DNA of 64,000 nt from Planctomycetota bacterium. Its GTDB lineage: Bacteria > Planctomycetota > B15-G4 > SIAN01. This document shows, piece by piece, positions 43,110-51,591 of this stretch. Position 1 is the stretch's first letter; every line of letters starts with the position of its first letter. The stretch lies in assembly GCA_028289345.1 (NCBI GenBank), contig JANQQL010000025.1, forward strand, positions 310,001 through 374,000, given 5' to 3'. The position numbers were made by a program, and so were the translations under genes. The notes under the pieces were generated by a model. That model searched no databases, was not told where the DNA came from, and saw only the letters and a program-made list of their open reading frames with translations.

Positions 43110-44435
43110 ATGGCCGAGGTGTCGTTGGAACACTCCCCCTCAGATCATCCCCGAGAAGAGCTGTTCGACATTGTGAGCGGCGCACTCCGATCCCCGCGTC
43201 GCGACCAGGTGATGGCTCACGTGGACGAGTGTTCGGAGTGTCAGAAGGAGCTGCGCGACGCCCAGGAAATGGACGGATTGCTGGACCGTGAGCTCGAAGC
43301 CGAGTTGTCCTTCGAGCAGGCCCGCGAGGTCGCTCCCTCTTGGATGAGTGAAGTGCGGGACTCCGCCCTGGACTCTCCGAAGCCGGCTCTTCAGAAACTT
43401 CCTCCCTTGTGGTGGTCGGGCGGCATGGTCGCTGCAGTGTTGGTGCTTGCTTGGATCCTGGTTGGCCGAGAACGCCAAGGCGGCGTCACCGACAAGCCAT
43501 CGGTGGCGGTGTTGTCCGCCGAGGAAGTGCGCGCTCGCCTCGCGTCCTTGCGAAAGGACCACCGCGAGTTTTTCGAAGAGGTGAGCCGCGGGACCCCCAC
43601 GGTTTCGCGCTGGTTTGCCGTCCCCAGTCAGCGTTACCCGGATCTCGCGACAGCACTTCCCCTGCTCGGGCCGAAAGACCGTTTGCTCATCACGCCCGCG
43701 TTCGAGGAACGAAATCCGAGAGAAGGACAGTGGCGGGACACCGATGGCGATGGCACGACCGACATGCTCCATGTGCAGAACGGTTCCTCGATTCCGGTTG
43801 CTGTTCTCGGACGGAGTGTCGAGCCATTCGCCAAAGTTCGCGCCAGCTTTCTTGCTGATCAGCAGTTCGCCGCGGCGGAGAAGTCAGAGGCCGCCTCCGA
43901 AAGCCTCCGTCGGGTCGTGTTGAGTTTGGAGCACTCGCGACGCCTCTTTGTTCGGGGGCTTGTGGTCTCTCCCGACGGTCAGGTGGAGCCGGTTGAGCCA
44001 AGCCCCTTCGATGACTGGTGGGCCATCGAAGCCGAAGAGGTCACGTTTCCCCCGAGTCAGCCACTCCTCGAGTTCTTGGACGACGGCGCCATCGTGTCTC
44101 GATCCGACTTGTCTCGCATCGAGAGCTTGGGCTGTCCTGGGCCGCTTTTCCTTGCCAATCGAAGCCAGTTGTTCTTTGCCAATCCTCAAGGACTGTTGGA
44201 ATCGAAGTTGGTCGACGTCATCTCGGCACCGCCGCTCTTGGTTCCTGAGGATTCTTTGCTGGTCATCTTGTTGAGCGAGGATCGGCCGGTGCGAGTTCCG
44301 GATCGCTTGTCCGTTTCCCCGGGCTCCGGAGCACCGTTCCGGGAGGCTGTGGACCGCGAGCTGCAGGCATGGGTCGGAAGTCAGTCGGGTCTCCGAGGGT
44401 TGGTGATCGACGTGGCGAAAGCCGATGACGACTGA
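43110..44435 (+). CDS. Transmembrane anti-sigma factor, zinc-finger (zf-HC2) type
   Basis: 441 residues from ATG 43110 (AAGGAA upstream). The N-terminal ~70 residues hold the anti-sigma zinc finger H-x3-C-x2-C (AHVDECSECQKEL). A membrane helix lies near 107-127 (WWSGGMVAAVLVLAWILVG). The remaining ~310 residues are extracytoplasmic and unrecognised; they include a calcium-loop-like DTDGDGTTDM. Its stop overlaps the start of the sigma gene by 11 bp, so the two are translationally coupled. The anti-sigma gene comes first, the reverse of the usual ECF order. The outer domain probably senses a signal or is cut to free the sigma factor; the convergent exported CHAT protease is an attractive partner, by inference only. 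Confidence 0.8.
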   Translation: MAEVSLEHSPSDHPREELFDIVSGALRSPRRDQVMAHVDECSECQKELRDAQEMDGLLDRELEAELSFEQAREVAPSWMSEVRDSALDSPKPALQKLPPLWWSGGMVAAVLVLAWILVGRERQGGVTDKPSVAVLSAEEVRARLASLRKDHREFFEEVSRGTPTVSRWFAVPSQRYPDLATALPLLGPKDRLLITPAFEERNPREGQWRDTDGDGTTDMLHVQNGSSIPVAVLGRSVEPFAKVRASFLADQQFAAAEKSEAASESLRRVVLSLEHSRRLFVRGLVVSPDGQVEPVEPSPFDDWWAIEAEEVTFPPSQPLLEFLDDGAIVSRSDLSRIESLGCPGPLFLANRSQLFFANPQGLLESKLVDVISAPPLLVPEDSLLVILLSEDRPVRVPDRLSVSPGSGAPFREAVDRELQAWVGSQSGLRGLVIDVAKADDD

Positions 44436-44982
44436 GTCGATGGAACGCGATCAGTGGCTGTGGAACCGCTGGAGAGATGGCGACCGAGAAGCTGCCCGTC
44501 AGTTGCTCAGCCTGTATGAAGGCGCGATCTTTGGAGCCATGAAGCGGTATGGCTTTCGTCAGCGGGAAGAACAGCAAGAGGTCTACGCGACACTCGTTCT
44601 TGAACTCTCTCGCTACAAGGAAGGGGCCGAGCTGCGGAGTTCCTTTTTCGGCTTGGTGCGAAGAATCTTGTTGTCACGATCTGTGGCGAATCTGCGCCTG
44701 GCGTCCGCGGATCTTCCCGACGGCGACGCGGTGAACACCATTCCCGATCCGGCGACTCGGTCTCCCGCTGAGTCGGTGGGTTTTCGCGAGGCGCTGTCCC
44801 AATGTCTGGAGCGCCTTCGGAAGCCCCTGGAGCGAGAGGTTTTCTGCGAGCGCTACTTGAGCGGCAAGGACAACCGAAGCATCGCGGTCGACCTGGGCAA
44901 GACTCCCAACTACATCGCGGTGGTCTTGCATGGCGCCGTCAAGCAGATGCGCGCGTGTTTGCAAGGGAGTGGGTACTCGTGA
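44425..44982 (+). CDS. ECF-type RNA polymerase sigma factor
   Basis: 185 residues from ATG 44425, inside the end of the anti-sigma gene; ATG 44440 is a possible alternative. Region 2 spans about 15-90 (DREAARQLLSLYEGAIF, EEQQEVYATLVLELSRYKE, RSSFFGLVRRILLSR). A short linker (LPDGDAVNTIPDPATRSPAE) leads to the region 4 helix-turn-helix (LRKPLEREVFCERYLSGKDN, SIAVDLGKTPNYIAVVLHGA). It is a divergent member of the sigma-70/ECF family without an extra C-terminal domain. It should direct transcription when released from the zinc-finger protein encoded upstream. Targets are unknown; the neighbouring YadA-like and CHAT genes are candidates. Confidence 0.85.
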   Translation: MTTESMERDQWLWNRWRDGDREAARQLLSLYEGAIFGAMKRYGFRQREEQQEVYATLVLELSRYKEGAELRSSFFGLVRRILLSRSVANLRLASADLPDGDAVNTIPDPATRSPAESVGFREALSQCLERLRKPLEREVFCERYLSGKDNRSIAVDLGKTPNYIAVVLHGAVKQMRACLQGSGYS

Positions 44983-45027
44983 GAGCGGGTCCGAAACGGG
45001 GGGTGCCGCCGACTCTTCGTTTGCCGC

Positions 45028-48000
45028 TCAGGAACCATCGCCGGTGAGTACCCACCCCGCCCAGAAGTAGGGGGCCGTCCATTCTGGATGGGTGGGGTCC
45101 TCTCGCACGAGTTTCTTTGCCTCTTGAAGCGCTTCGCGCTTGGAGAAACCTTCGTGAAGCCACAGTCGGTAGAACGCCGAGAACAGCTCGGCGGTGGCTC
45201 GATCATCGACCGTCCATCGAGATGCAATGATGCTCTCGACCCCGGCTGCATGGAATGCGGTCTGGAGTGAGTGAACGGTGTCGCCGGGGTTGAGCGATCC
45301 GACGTGAGTCTCGCACGCCGAAAGCACGGCGAGTTCGCAATGACTGAGGTTGCGACCCGCGATGGTTTCGCCAGAAACAAGTCCCGTCCTTTGCCCGAGG
45401 TGGTCATCACCGCCATTCGCCCCGGCGAAGGCGACCCCGCAGGAGCCGAGTGGGACGAGGGACCCGAGAGGCCCCGGGACGGTGCTTCCCGGAAGCGAGG
45501 AGGCGAAACCATGGGTTGCCAGGTGCAAGATCGTGGCCTGCTCGGCTTCGCGAAGGAACGCCTCGCTGGACGCCTGTGACCCGGCCAACAAGACAGAGCG
45601 AGGTCCCGAGTGTTCCCGCGACCACTGCTGAATGGACTTGGCTTCCGAGAGGCTGAAAGGGAGTTCCCGAAGCTGGGGACCCGAGGGGATTGGTGGACCG
45701 AACTCGACCCCTCCGACCAGGAGGAAACGGCGATCGGAAGGCCTCGTCTGACGACGACGCGGGAAGTGGTGAAGCGAAGAGTGAATGAAGAGCTCGGCAC
45801 GTTCTCCCAGAAAAGAGCCGTCCACCGGGAGGGATTCCCACGGCAGCAGATGGAGGGGGCCGTGAGGAACGACGTGGATCCGCTGCAAAGGAGCCGCGAG
45901 ATCGAGGAGGTTTCCGAGGAGGGTCCTCGACAGTCTCTCCTCGGCTTCGCGCATCTTCGCTTCTCGGAAGTTCAAGCGTTTCAGGATCCCCCGGCGCTGT
46001 TCGGTGAGGTGCTGCGAGATCTCCTTGCCCGGCAATCGGTGGCAAGTCACAGCACCGGGTTGGAAGACCATGGCGACAAGGAACGGTTCCCGATGGCGGG
46101 GCACGTGCCAGCGATAGGTGACGATTGTTTCATCCGCGGCGAGTCTTCGGGCGATGGCGTCGAGGTCAATGAGCTGCGGACGCTCGGCAGCGGATGCGTA
46201 GAGCCGGCGCTCGACCGCGTCTCGACGTTGCACCAGTGCGACGATCTCGGAACTGGGTTGCTCGTCTTCGTCTGCGGGTTGCCGTGCCAATCTTTGTTCC
46301 AGCTGGGTGCGCACTTGCCGAAGTTCTTGCAAGTCTTGCTTGCTGACCCCTTGGTTCTTCCAGTGCATCCGCAGTCGTTGCCACTCCGCGGGAAGACCGC
46401 GAAGCGTCTCGATCAAATTCAAGTGCCGTCGAGAGATCGGGTCCTGCGTGGATCGTGGGTCCAGGAGCAAGAAGACCTCGGCGAGGACCTCCTCCAGATT
46501 GGTAAGAATCCGCTGCAGCTCCGTGGGGGCAAAGATTGGTCCCTGTCGGATCAGAGACTCCACAGCGCTCAATAAGGCGTCCAGGTGTTGATCACACCGT
46601 TCTCTCTGATTGGTGAGGAGCGCGGAGCGTGCCAGGACGGCTCGAATTCCTACCACCTCCGGCAGCTGCGTGGTTTCATGAAGAAGCTCGAGGGCGATGG
46701 TGCCGTATCGCTCGACTTCGTCGTGTTCCCCAAGGGAAAAACAAGAGTCCACGAGCCCTGCATAGGTGGGGATGGGAGTCCTTCCGGAAGAGGCGGACAG
46801 CTCCGGTCGCTGAGCGAGTGCTTGCAGGCGGAGTTCCTTGGCTCGTCGGTGATTGCCCAAGCGGCTTTCCAGGACTGCGCGGGTCACTAGGAGTCGAGGT
46901 GGCTGCGAGTTCAAGGTCACGCGGGCTTCGGCCTCTTCGATCCAGTGCTTCGCGGCTTCGTAGTCTTCCGTCGCCGTGGCGCAAAGGGCCAGGTTGTCGC
47001 AGATGTCGAATGCCTGGCTGGGGTCCCAGTGATCGGTCGGGATCGCGAGAGCTTCTTCGAACAAGCTGGCGGCCGTCGCGTAGTCACCCATGTTGCCGGC
47101 TTGGCCGGCGAGATTGTGGAGCAGGTTGGCCACGTGGGGATGATGGGGATCATGGCGGCGTAGTTCTTGCAACGCGTGCTCGTGGACAGAGCGAGATTCC
47201 GCGAAGAGGCCTTGGTCGTGGAGGTTTGTCGCCAAGTTGATCCGGAGTCGAGCCAGGGTGTCTGGGTCGAGGTTCGCCGCTTCTGAATCACGAAGCGCTT
47301 CTCGCAACAAAGTGGCGGCTTCGGGGAGTCGATCCGTGTGCGGTCGCATGGTGGCGGCGAGATCCCCGTGGAATGCCAGCAGCTCGGCCCGCCGAGAGGG
47401 AGCCAGCTGACGCTCCCTCATCCAGGCGCATCGTTCGTAGAGTTCGTTGGCGCGGAAGAATTGTCGCTCGTAGGCCCATTGGTCTGCGAGTTCCTGTCGC
47501 GCCGTGGTCACTGCGGGCGATGAGTCCCAGGGGCCTTCGGCGAGCAGGGCTTGGTGTCGGGCCAAGCGAAGGGACTGGGATGCGGACTCGAGGCCTTGGG
47601 CGACCCCCATGGCGCGACGCAACGTCTCGGAGTGGACTGGCGTCAGACGAGAGCTCTCGGCGACCGCGACCATTTCTGCCAGCAGCTGTTCTCTTGCCGA
47701 TTCGTTTCCCTCTCGCGTCGCACTCCTTGCAGAGTCGATCAAGTCCTCCAGACGCCGCTTCGTGGCATCGGCCTCGGCTCGCCAGGAAGGAAGTGGACGG
47801 GACTCTTCGACCGAGACCTTGATCGACGCCGTCTCCTCTGGAACCAGGGAACCGACGCGGACGACGACGGTGGTTCCTTTCGAGGCAGCCCACGAGATCT
47901 CGAGGAAGCCGGTGCCAAGGCCCACATCATCTTCCACGGCCCATGACCCGGAGAGGTCGCGGACCGAGAGTGACAGGGCCGCCTGTTCTTCTCCCTCGGC

Positions 48001-48192
48001 CCGAAAAGTGACCTCCGTTTGGTGCATCGCTCGGTAGCGAAACTCGCGGTAGCACTCCTCCTCGACAAACACACATCGGGGGCCAGGAATCTGCACGGTG
48101 TGGTCCGCTCCGGGGACCAGCGGAGGCAGGGACCAGTCGACGGGACCAAGCAGCACAAAAGCGACGAGAAAGATCATCGTTGGATCCGGCAT
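45028..48192 (-). CDS. Exported TPR-CHAT cysteine protease
   Basis: 1054 residues from ATG 48192 (GAGG upstream); ATG 48177 is an alternative. The N-terminus (MIFLVAFVLLGPVDWSLPP) looks like a signal peptide. A PPC-like beta domain (about 25-140) precedes TPR-type helices (about 250-620: LFAESRSVHEHALQELRRHD, YATAASLFEEALAIP, YEAAKHWIEEAEARV), a coiled-coil linker, and a C-terminal CHAT domain (about 690-1050). The caspase-like dyad is intact: His ~894 in ILHLATHGFA and Cys ~960 in LAVLSACETHVG. CHAT proteases act in separase-like and prokaryotic conflict systems. The gene converges on the anti-sigma/sigma operon with 45 bp between stops. An exported CHAT protease is noteworthy because many are cytoplasmic. 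Confidence 0.88.
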   Translation of the reverse strand: MPDPTMIFLVAFVLLGPVDWSLPPLVPGADHTVQIPGPRCVFVEEECYREFRYRAMHQTEVTFRAEGEEQAALSLSVRDLSGSWAVEDDVGLGTGFLEISWAASKGTTVVVRVGSLVPEETASIKVSVEESRPLPSWRAEADATKRRLEDLIDSARSATREGNESAREQLLAEMVAVAESSRLTPVHSETLRRAMGVAQGLESASQSLRLARHQALLAEGPWDSSPAVTTARQELADQWAYERQFFRANELYERCAWMRERQLAPSRRAELLAFHGDLAATMRPHTDRLPEAATLLREALRDSEAANLDPDTLARLRINLATNLHDQGLFAESRSVHEHALQELRRHDPHHPHVANLLHNLAGQAGNMGDYATAASLFEEALAIPTDHWDPSQAFDICDNLALCATATEDYEAAKHWIEEAEARVTLNSQPPRLLVTRAVLESRLGNHRRAKELRLQALAQRPELSASSGRTPIPTYAGLVDSCFSLGEHDEVERYGTIALELLHETTQLPEVVGIRAVLARSALLTNQRERCDQHLDALLSAVESLIRQGPIFAPTELQRILTNLEEVLAEVFLLLDPRSTQDPISRRHLNLIETLRGLPAEWQRLRMHWKNQGVSKQDLQELRQVRTQLEQRLARQPADEDEQPSSEIVALVQRRDAVERRLYASAAERPQLIDLDAIARRLAADETIVTYRWHVPRHREPFLVAMVFQPGAVTCHRLPGKEISQHLTEQRRGILKRLNFREAKMREAEERLSRTLLGNLLDLAAPLQRIHVVPHGPLHLLPWESLPVDGSFLGERAELFIHSSLHHFPRRRQTRPSDRRFLLVGGVEFGPPIPSGPQLRELPFSLSEAKSIQQWSREHSGPRSVLLAGSQASSEAFLREAEQATILHLATHGFASSLPGSTVPGPLGSLVPLGSCGVAFAGANGGDDHLGQRTGLVSGETIAGRNLSHCELAVLSACETHVGSLNPGDTVHSLQTAFHAAGVESIIASRWTVDDRATAELFSAFYRLWLHEGFSKREALQEAKKLVREDPTHPEWTAPYFWAGWVLTGDGS

Positions 48193-48413
48193 TGGGGGAC
48201 CTCGAACCGGAAAGTGTATCCGTTCCGCGAGGGCTCGATGGTGACGGGCGCACAGGCCGCACGTTTCATCGCGCAACTTTTTCGGCTCCCCTCGGACCGC
48301 CGTCTCCTGGGGCTATAACCGATGCGGTTCCTCTGTCCGCGATGTGACGCCGGAACCATCTTCCCCGAGCGGCGGCCGGACCGGTTTGCTGACCAACCCC
48401 GTATAGTGACCTC

Positions 48414-50135
48414 ATGAAAATCACCCGGATGCGATCGTCGTTCGTTCTGTTGGCCAGCTCCTTGATTCTCTCCGGTTGTGGAGAGGGAGAGACGGCGACC
48501 ACCCTGGCCAAAGAAGTGCCGTCTTCCAGCGACACTTCCACCGCGGCAAACGAAATTCGAGGGACCAAGAACCTCTTGTGGGTGGTTCTCGACACCACCC
48601 GTGCAGATCATCTCAGCACTTACGGGTATCCCAAGAAGACCACGCCAGCGATCGACAAGCTGGCTCGTCGCGGAGTTCGTTTCGACGCGGCGTTTGCCCA
48701 GGCCTCGATCACCGCCGTGTCGGCCGCGTCGTACTTGACCGGTACCTATCCGTTCCGCAACGGGATCCGCAGCTTGTTCTCCGTGGGCCAAGACGAGATG
48801 CCGGAGGATTTGCCCACGTTGGCCGAGCGCCTGTGGGAAACCGGAAGGAACACGGCTTCGTTCGTGAGCGCTGGGCCCATGTCCAAGCGTTACGGGTTCA
48901 GCGCCGGATTCGATCTCTACGACGACATTTTCTCCGCAGACCAGAAGGCTCTGGAGGAGGCCGCTCGCGACCCCAACAAGAAGCCGGACTTGAAAGCCCA
49001 GCGCCGCGCCGACGAAACCACCGATTTGGCAGTGGAGTGGCTCGACCAGAATGGGAAGGACCCGTTCTTCTTGTTCGTGCACTTCTTCGACGTTCACGAT
49101 GGGGTCATCAAGCCGCCCCAAGAGTTCCTCGACAAGTGGGACGAGCGCTATCCATTGAAGGTTGATCTGGAGCCGCGTCGTCGGGAAGAGCGAGGCGAAA
49201 GCGCGAGAGAGGCAAATCCCGAAGAAGACGCTTTGCGCAAGCGACTGCACGAGCTTCGCTCGAAGGAAGGGGAGCCGAGTTCGCGTGAGCGCGCGGCTCG
49301 TCGAGAGCGCCCCGCCCGTGGGGAACGCGACCCCAACCTGTCTCAAGAAGACCGTCGCAAGCTCGTCCAGGATCGGCGTGCGCAGCGAGAAGAGGTCCGC
49401 GAGGTGCGCGAGGCCCTGGCGGCGCTCGACACCGATGGCCCGTCGGATTCGAGCCGAGAGCAGAAGATCCAGCTGTACGACGCCGAGCTCTACTTCATGG
49501 ACCAGCAGGTCGAACGCATGCTGGCCAAGCTGGAAGAAATGGGCACCGCCAAAGACACCATGATCGTCATCGTGGCGGATCACGGCGAAGGGTTGGGAGA
49601 CCACGGATTCTGGTCCCATGGGACGCTCCACGAAGAGCAAATCCGGGTTCCGCTGATCCTCGCCGGGCCGGGCATTGAGCCCTACGGTGCCGTGTCGGAT
49701 CCGGTGCGATTGGTGGATGTTTCGGCGACCGTGGAAGAGATGTTCCAGTTGGAGCCGCTCTACCGAGAGCTGGATGGCGTGTCCCTGATGCCGCTCATTC
49801 GCGGCGAGCCGGAAGCAGACCTCCGCACGGTCTATGCGGAAGTGCACTTCCCGCCCCAGAATCCCAACCGGCTAGATTCCGAGATGTACAGCATCCGAGT
49901 CGGACGCTGGAAGTACATCCACCGACAAGAAGACACCCACGAGCTTTACGATCTCGAAGCCGACCCCGGAGAACTCACCAACCTCTACGCGGAGCAGCCG
50001 AAGATCGCGGCCCGCCTGTTGGAGCAGATCCACCGCATGGACGCGATTGATGGACGCGTTTACGAGACGGAGGATTTGGATCCGGAGGCGAAGGCGATGT
50101 TGGAAGCGACGGGGTACATCGACGCGGACAACTGA
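48414..50135 (+). CDS. Sulfatase-fold lipoprotein with a long charged insertion
   Basis: 573 residues from ATG 48414. The lipobox LILSGC (Cys 22) marks a lipoprotein. The metal motifs of the alkaline-phosphatase superfamily are LWVVLDTTRAD, HFFDVHDG and VADHGEGLGDHGF. In the nucleophile segment ITAVSAASYLTG, the residue aligned with formylglycine Cys is T100. Between about residues 250 and 350 an Arg/Glu-rich helical insertion (RRREERGESAREANPEE ... RKLVQDRRAQREEVREVREA) separates the two metal-site halves; the other three homologues in this window lack it. The C-terminal helix (LDPEAKAMLEATGYIDADN) is typical. It is divergent from the CHAT gene and followed by the repeat pair at 50139. Confidence 0.82.
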   Translation: MKITRMRSSFVLLASSLILSGCGEGETATTLAKEVPSSSDTSTAANEIRGTKNLLWVVLDTTRADHLSTYGYPKKTTPAIDKLARRGVRFDAAFAQASITAVSAASYLTGTYPFRNGIRSLFSVGQDEMPEDLPTLAERLWETGRNTASFVSAGPMSKRYGFSAGFDLYDDIFSADQKALEEAARDPNKKPDLKAQRRADETTDLAVEWLDQNGKDPFFLFVHFFDVHDGVIKPPQEFLDKWDERYPLKVDLEPRRREERGESAREANPEEDALRKRLHELRSKEGEPSSRERAARRERPARGERDPNLSQEDRRKLVQDRRAQREEVREVREALAALDTDGPSDSSREQKIQLYDAELYFMDQQVERMLAKLEEMGTAKDTMIVIVADHGEGLGDHGFWSHGTLHEEQIRVPLILAGPGIEPYGAVSDPVRLVDVSATVEEMFQLEPLYRELDGVSLMPLIRGEPEADLRTVYAEVHFPPQNPNRLDSEMYSIRVGRWKYIHRQEDTHELYDLEADPGELTNLYAEQPKIAARLLEQIHRMDAIDGRVYETEDLDPEAKAMLEATGYIDADN

Positions 50136-50138
50136 GGG

Positions 50139-50399
50139 GCTTGGGGGTTTGGGTCGCCGATGGGGTTGCCATGCGCTCCAACGGACCCGCTCCGCCCTTT
50201 CTTCGTTGTTGGATGGTGGGGCTTCGCTCAAACCTCCGGGGCACTTTCGCGGGTGAGTCGTTGGCCGGATTGATTTCGTGCCCCTGCGGCATGTCCTCGT
50301 CGCAACATGGCAACCCCATCGGCTCCGCGCACGGGCTTGCGCTGGAAGTGGGTTGCTTGATCGGCGGATTGTTGGTTGGTTGCGTCGTTTTGTGAGATT
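50139..50399. repeat. Non-coding structured repeat, unit 1
   Basis: First of two tandem ~261-bp units, beginning four bases after the preceding stop. Outer arms gccgatggggttgccatg (50156-50173) and its perfect complement (50306-50323) are 132 bp apart. An inner pair ggggcac (50238-50244) / gtgcccc (50278-50284) lies between. A block containing cttcgctcaaacctccgggg is shared with unit 2. Frames through it encode low-complexity peptides only. Confidence 0.8.
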
Positions 50400-50660
50400 G
50401 CTTGGGGGTTTGGGTCGCCGACGGGTTTGCCATGTGGTTCCGAGGACCCGCTCCGCCCTTTTTCTTTGATGGACGGTGGGGCTTCGCTCAAACCTCCGGG
50501 GCGCTTTCGCTGATGGGTTGTCGTTCGCGTTGACTTGGCGCCCCTCCGGCATGTCCTCTGCACCACATGGCAACCCCATCGGCTCCGCGCACGCGCCTGC
50601 GCTGGAAGGGAATTGCTCGGTCGGTGGGTCGGTTGCTCGCGCCGTTTTCTTGGGGGTGTT
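50400..50660. repeat. Non-coding structured repeat, unit 2
   Basis: Second copy, offset by 261 bp. Outer arms at 50417-50438 and 50562-50583 pair at 20 of 22 positions and are longer than in unit 1 (extra tggt/acca). The inner pair is ggggcgc (50498-50504) / gcgcccc (50538-50544). The A-T pair of unit 1 has become G-C here, a compensatory change. Similarity fades beyond about 50610. Confidence 0.78.
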
Positions 50661-51101
50661 CGGGGTGGGGTGATTTTGAGGACGCTCGGGCTGGGGGTGG
50701 CAGCTTTCGTTGGCTTGCGTACGCAACGGTGTTCTGGGTGGATGGCGTTGCTGACGGCTTTGAGCGATGTTCGGCTGCACCTTCTTTGGTGGTTGTTGGC
50801 TGGCTCGATCGGCTTGCACGTGCGGACGCTGCGTGGGCGATCTTGTGCAGAACTGTGTTCACTTTTTGTACGGGGTGACTGAGGGCTTGTGCCATTTGGT
50901 GGGCGGGTTGGTTTGGACGCTGGGTGGTTGGGTGGGGGCTCGGTTTTTCTCGGGGGCTGCTCTGGGGTTCTCGGAAGCCTTGGAGTGGGTGGGGTGAAGA
51001 TGTCGAATTTTCGGCTTCTTGGGGGATGAGGGCGCTATAGGGGGGCCTGGAAAAGGAATCCGGGTTGGGGCCCGGCAGGCTGTTGGGAAGGAGATGTCTT
51101 G
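50661..51101. other. G/T-skewed non-coding stretch
   Basis: About 440 bp with strong strand asymmetry: at 50881-50940, 50 of 60 bases on the plus strand are G or T. No family-like coding frame exists. CTATAG near 51036 could belong to the promoter of the next gene, whose AAGGAG site lies at 51088-51093. Confidence 0.4.
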
Positions 51102-51533
51102 ATGAAGATCGCACGTGGCGTTGCAGCGGGTTTGCTGTTGTTGTTGTCTGCCTCGATTTCTGCCCAGACCACCCCTCCCGGGGATGAAGTGGTCGGGTTG
51201 CTCGAGGAGGTGATGGACACTCCGGCTTCGGAGATGGAGTCGGGGCTGGCCTCTTTGACGATCACGCCTGCGCTGGCATCGGGTGGCGAGATGGTGACGT
51301 TTCAGGCTTCGGGTGGTGACCCGGACAAGCCGGTGATGTTGGCTCACGTGTTGCAAGGTCTGCCGTTCATTCTGACGGTGGTCATGATCGACACCGCCGA
51401 TGAAACTGGCGAGTGGGTTTGGAATCCTGTGGTTCCCGAAGCTCCGGGGTTGTCGATCACGTTCCGGACCTATACCAAGAGCGGCGGCACGCTGGCGTTT
51501 TCGAACGACGCGACGCTGACGATTACGCCGTAG
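51102..51533 (+). CDS. Small secreted beta-sandwich protein
   Basis: 143 residues from ATG 51102, eight bases behind AAGGAG. A signal peptide ends near ASISAQTT. After a short acidic linker (DEVVGLLEEVMDTPASEMES) the ~90-residue domain (LTITPALASGGEMVTFQASG ... DETGEWVWNPVVPEAPGLS ... LAFSNDATLTITP) resembles the C-terminal modules of the proteins at 6663 and 39835. Here the module stands nearly alone. Function unknown. Confidence 0.72.
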   Translation: MKIARGVAAGLLLLLSASISAQTTPPGDEVVGLLEEVMDTPASEMESGLASLTITPALASGGEMVTFQASGGDPDKPVMLAHVLQGLPFILTVVMIDTADETGEWVWNPVVPEAPGLSITFRTYTKSGGTLAFSNDATLTITP

Positions 51534-51591
51534 TCTTTTCTGCCGGGTTGTCGATCGAGCGTTCCTCGTGCCCTTGATGGCGAGGGGTGGC

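Noticed and set aside
43110..48192. Type III-E CRISPR (Craspase) locus
   Set aside because: Only TPR-CHAT and sigma-like parts are present; no gRAMP effector, Cas gene or CRISPR array is visible in the window.
49872..50819. Minus-strand frame with repeated peptides over the 261-bp repeats
   Set aside because: The apparent peptide repeats come from the DNA repeat, the frame has no signal or family match, and pairing changes fit structure rather than protein conservation.
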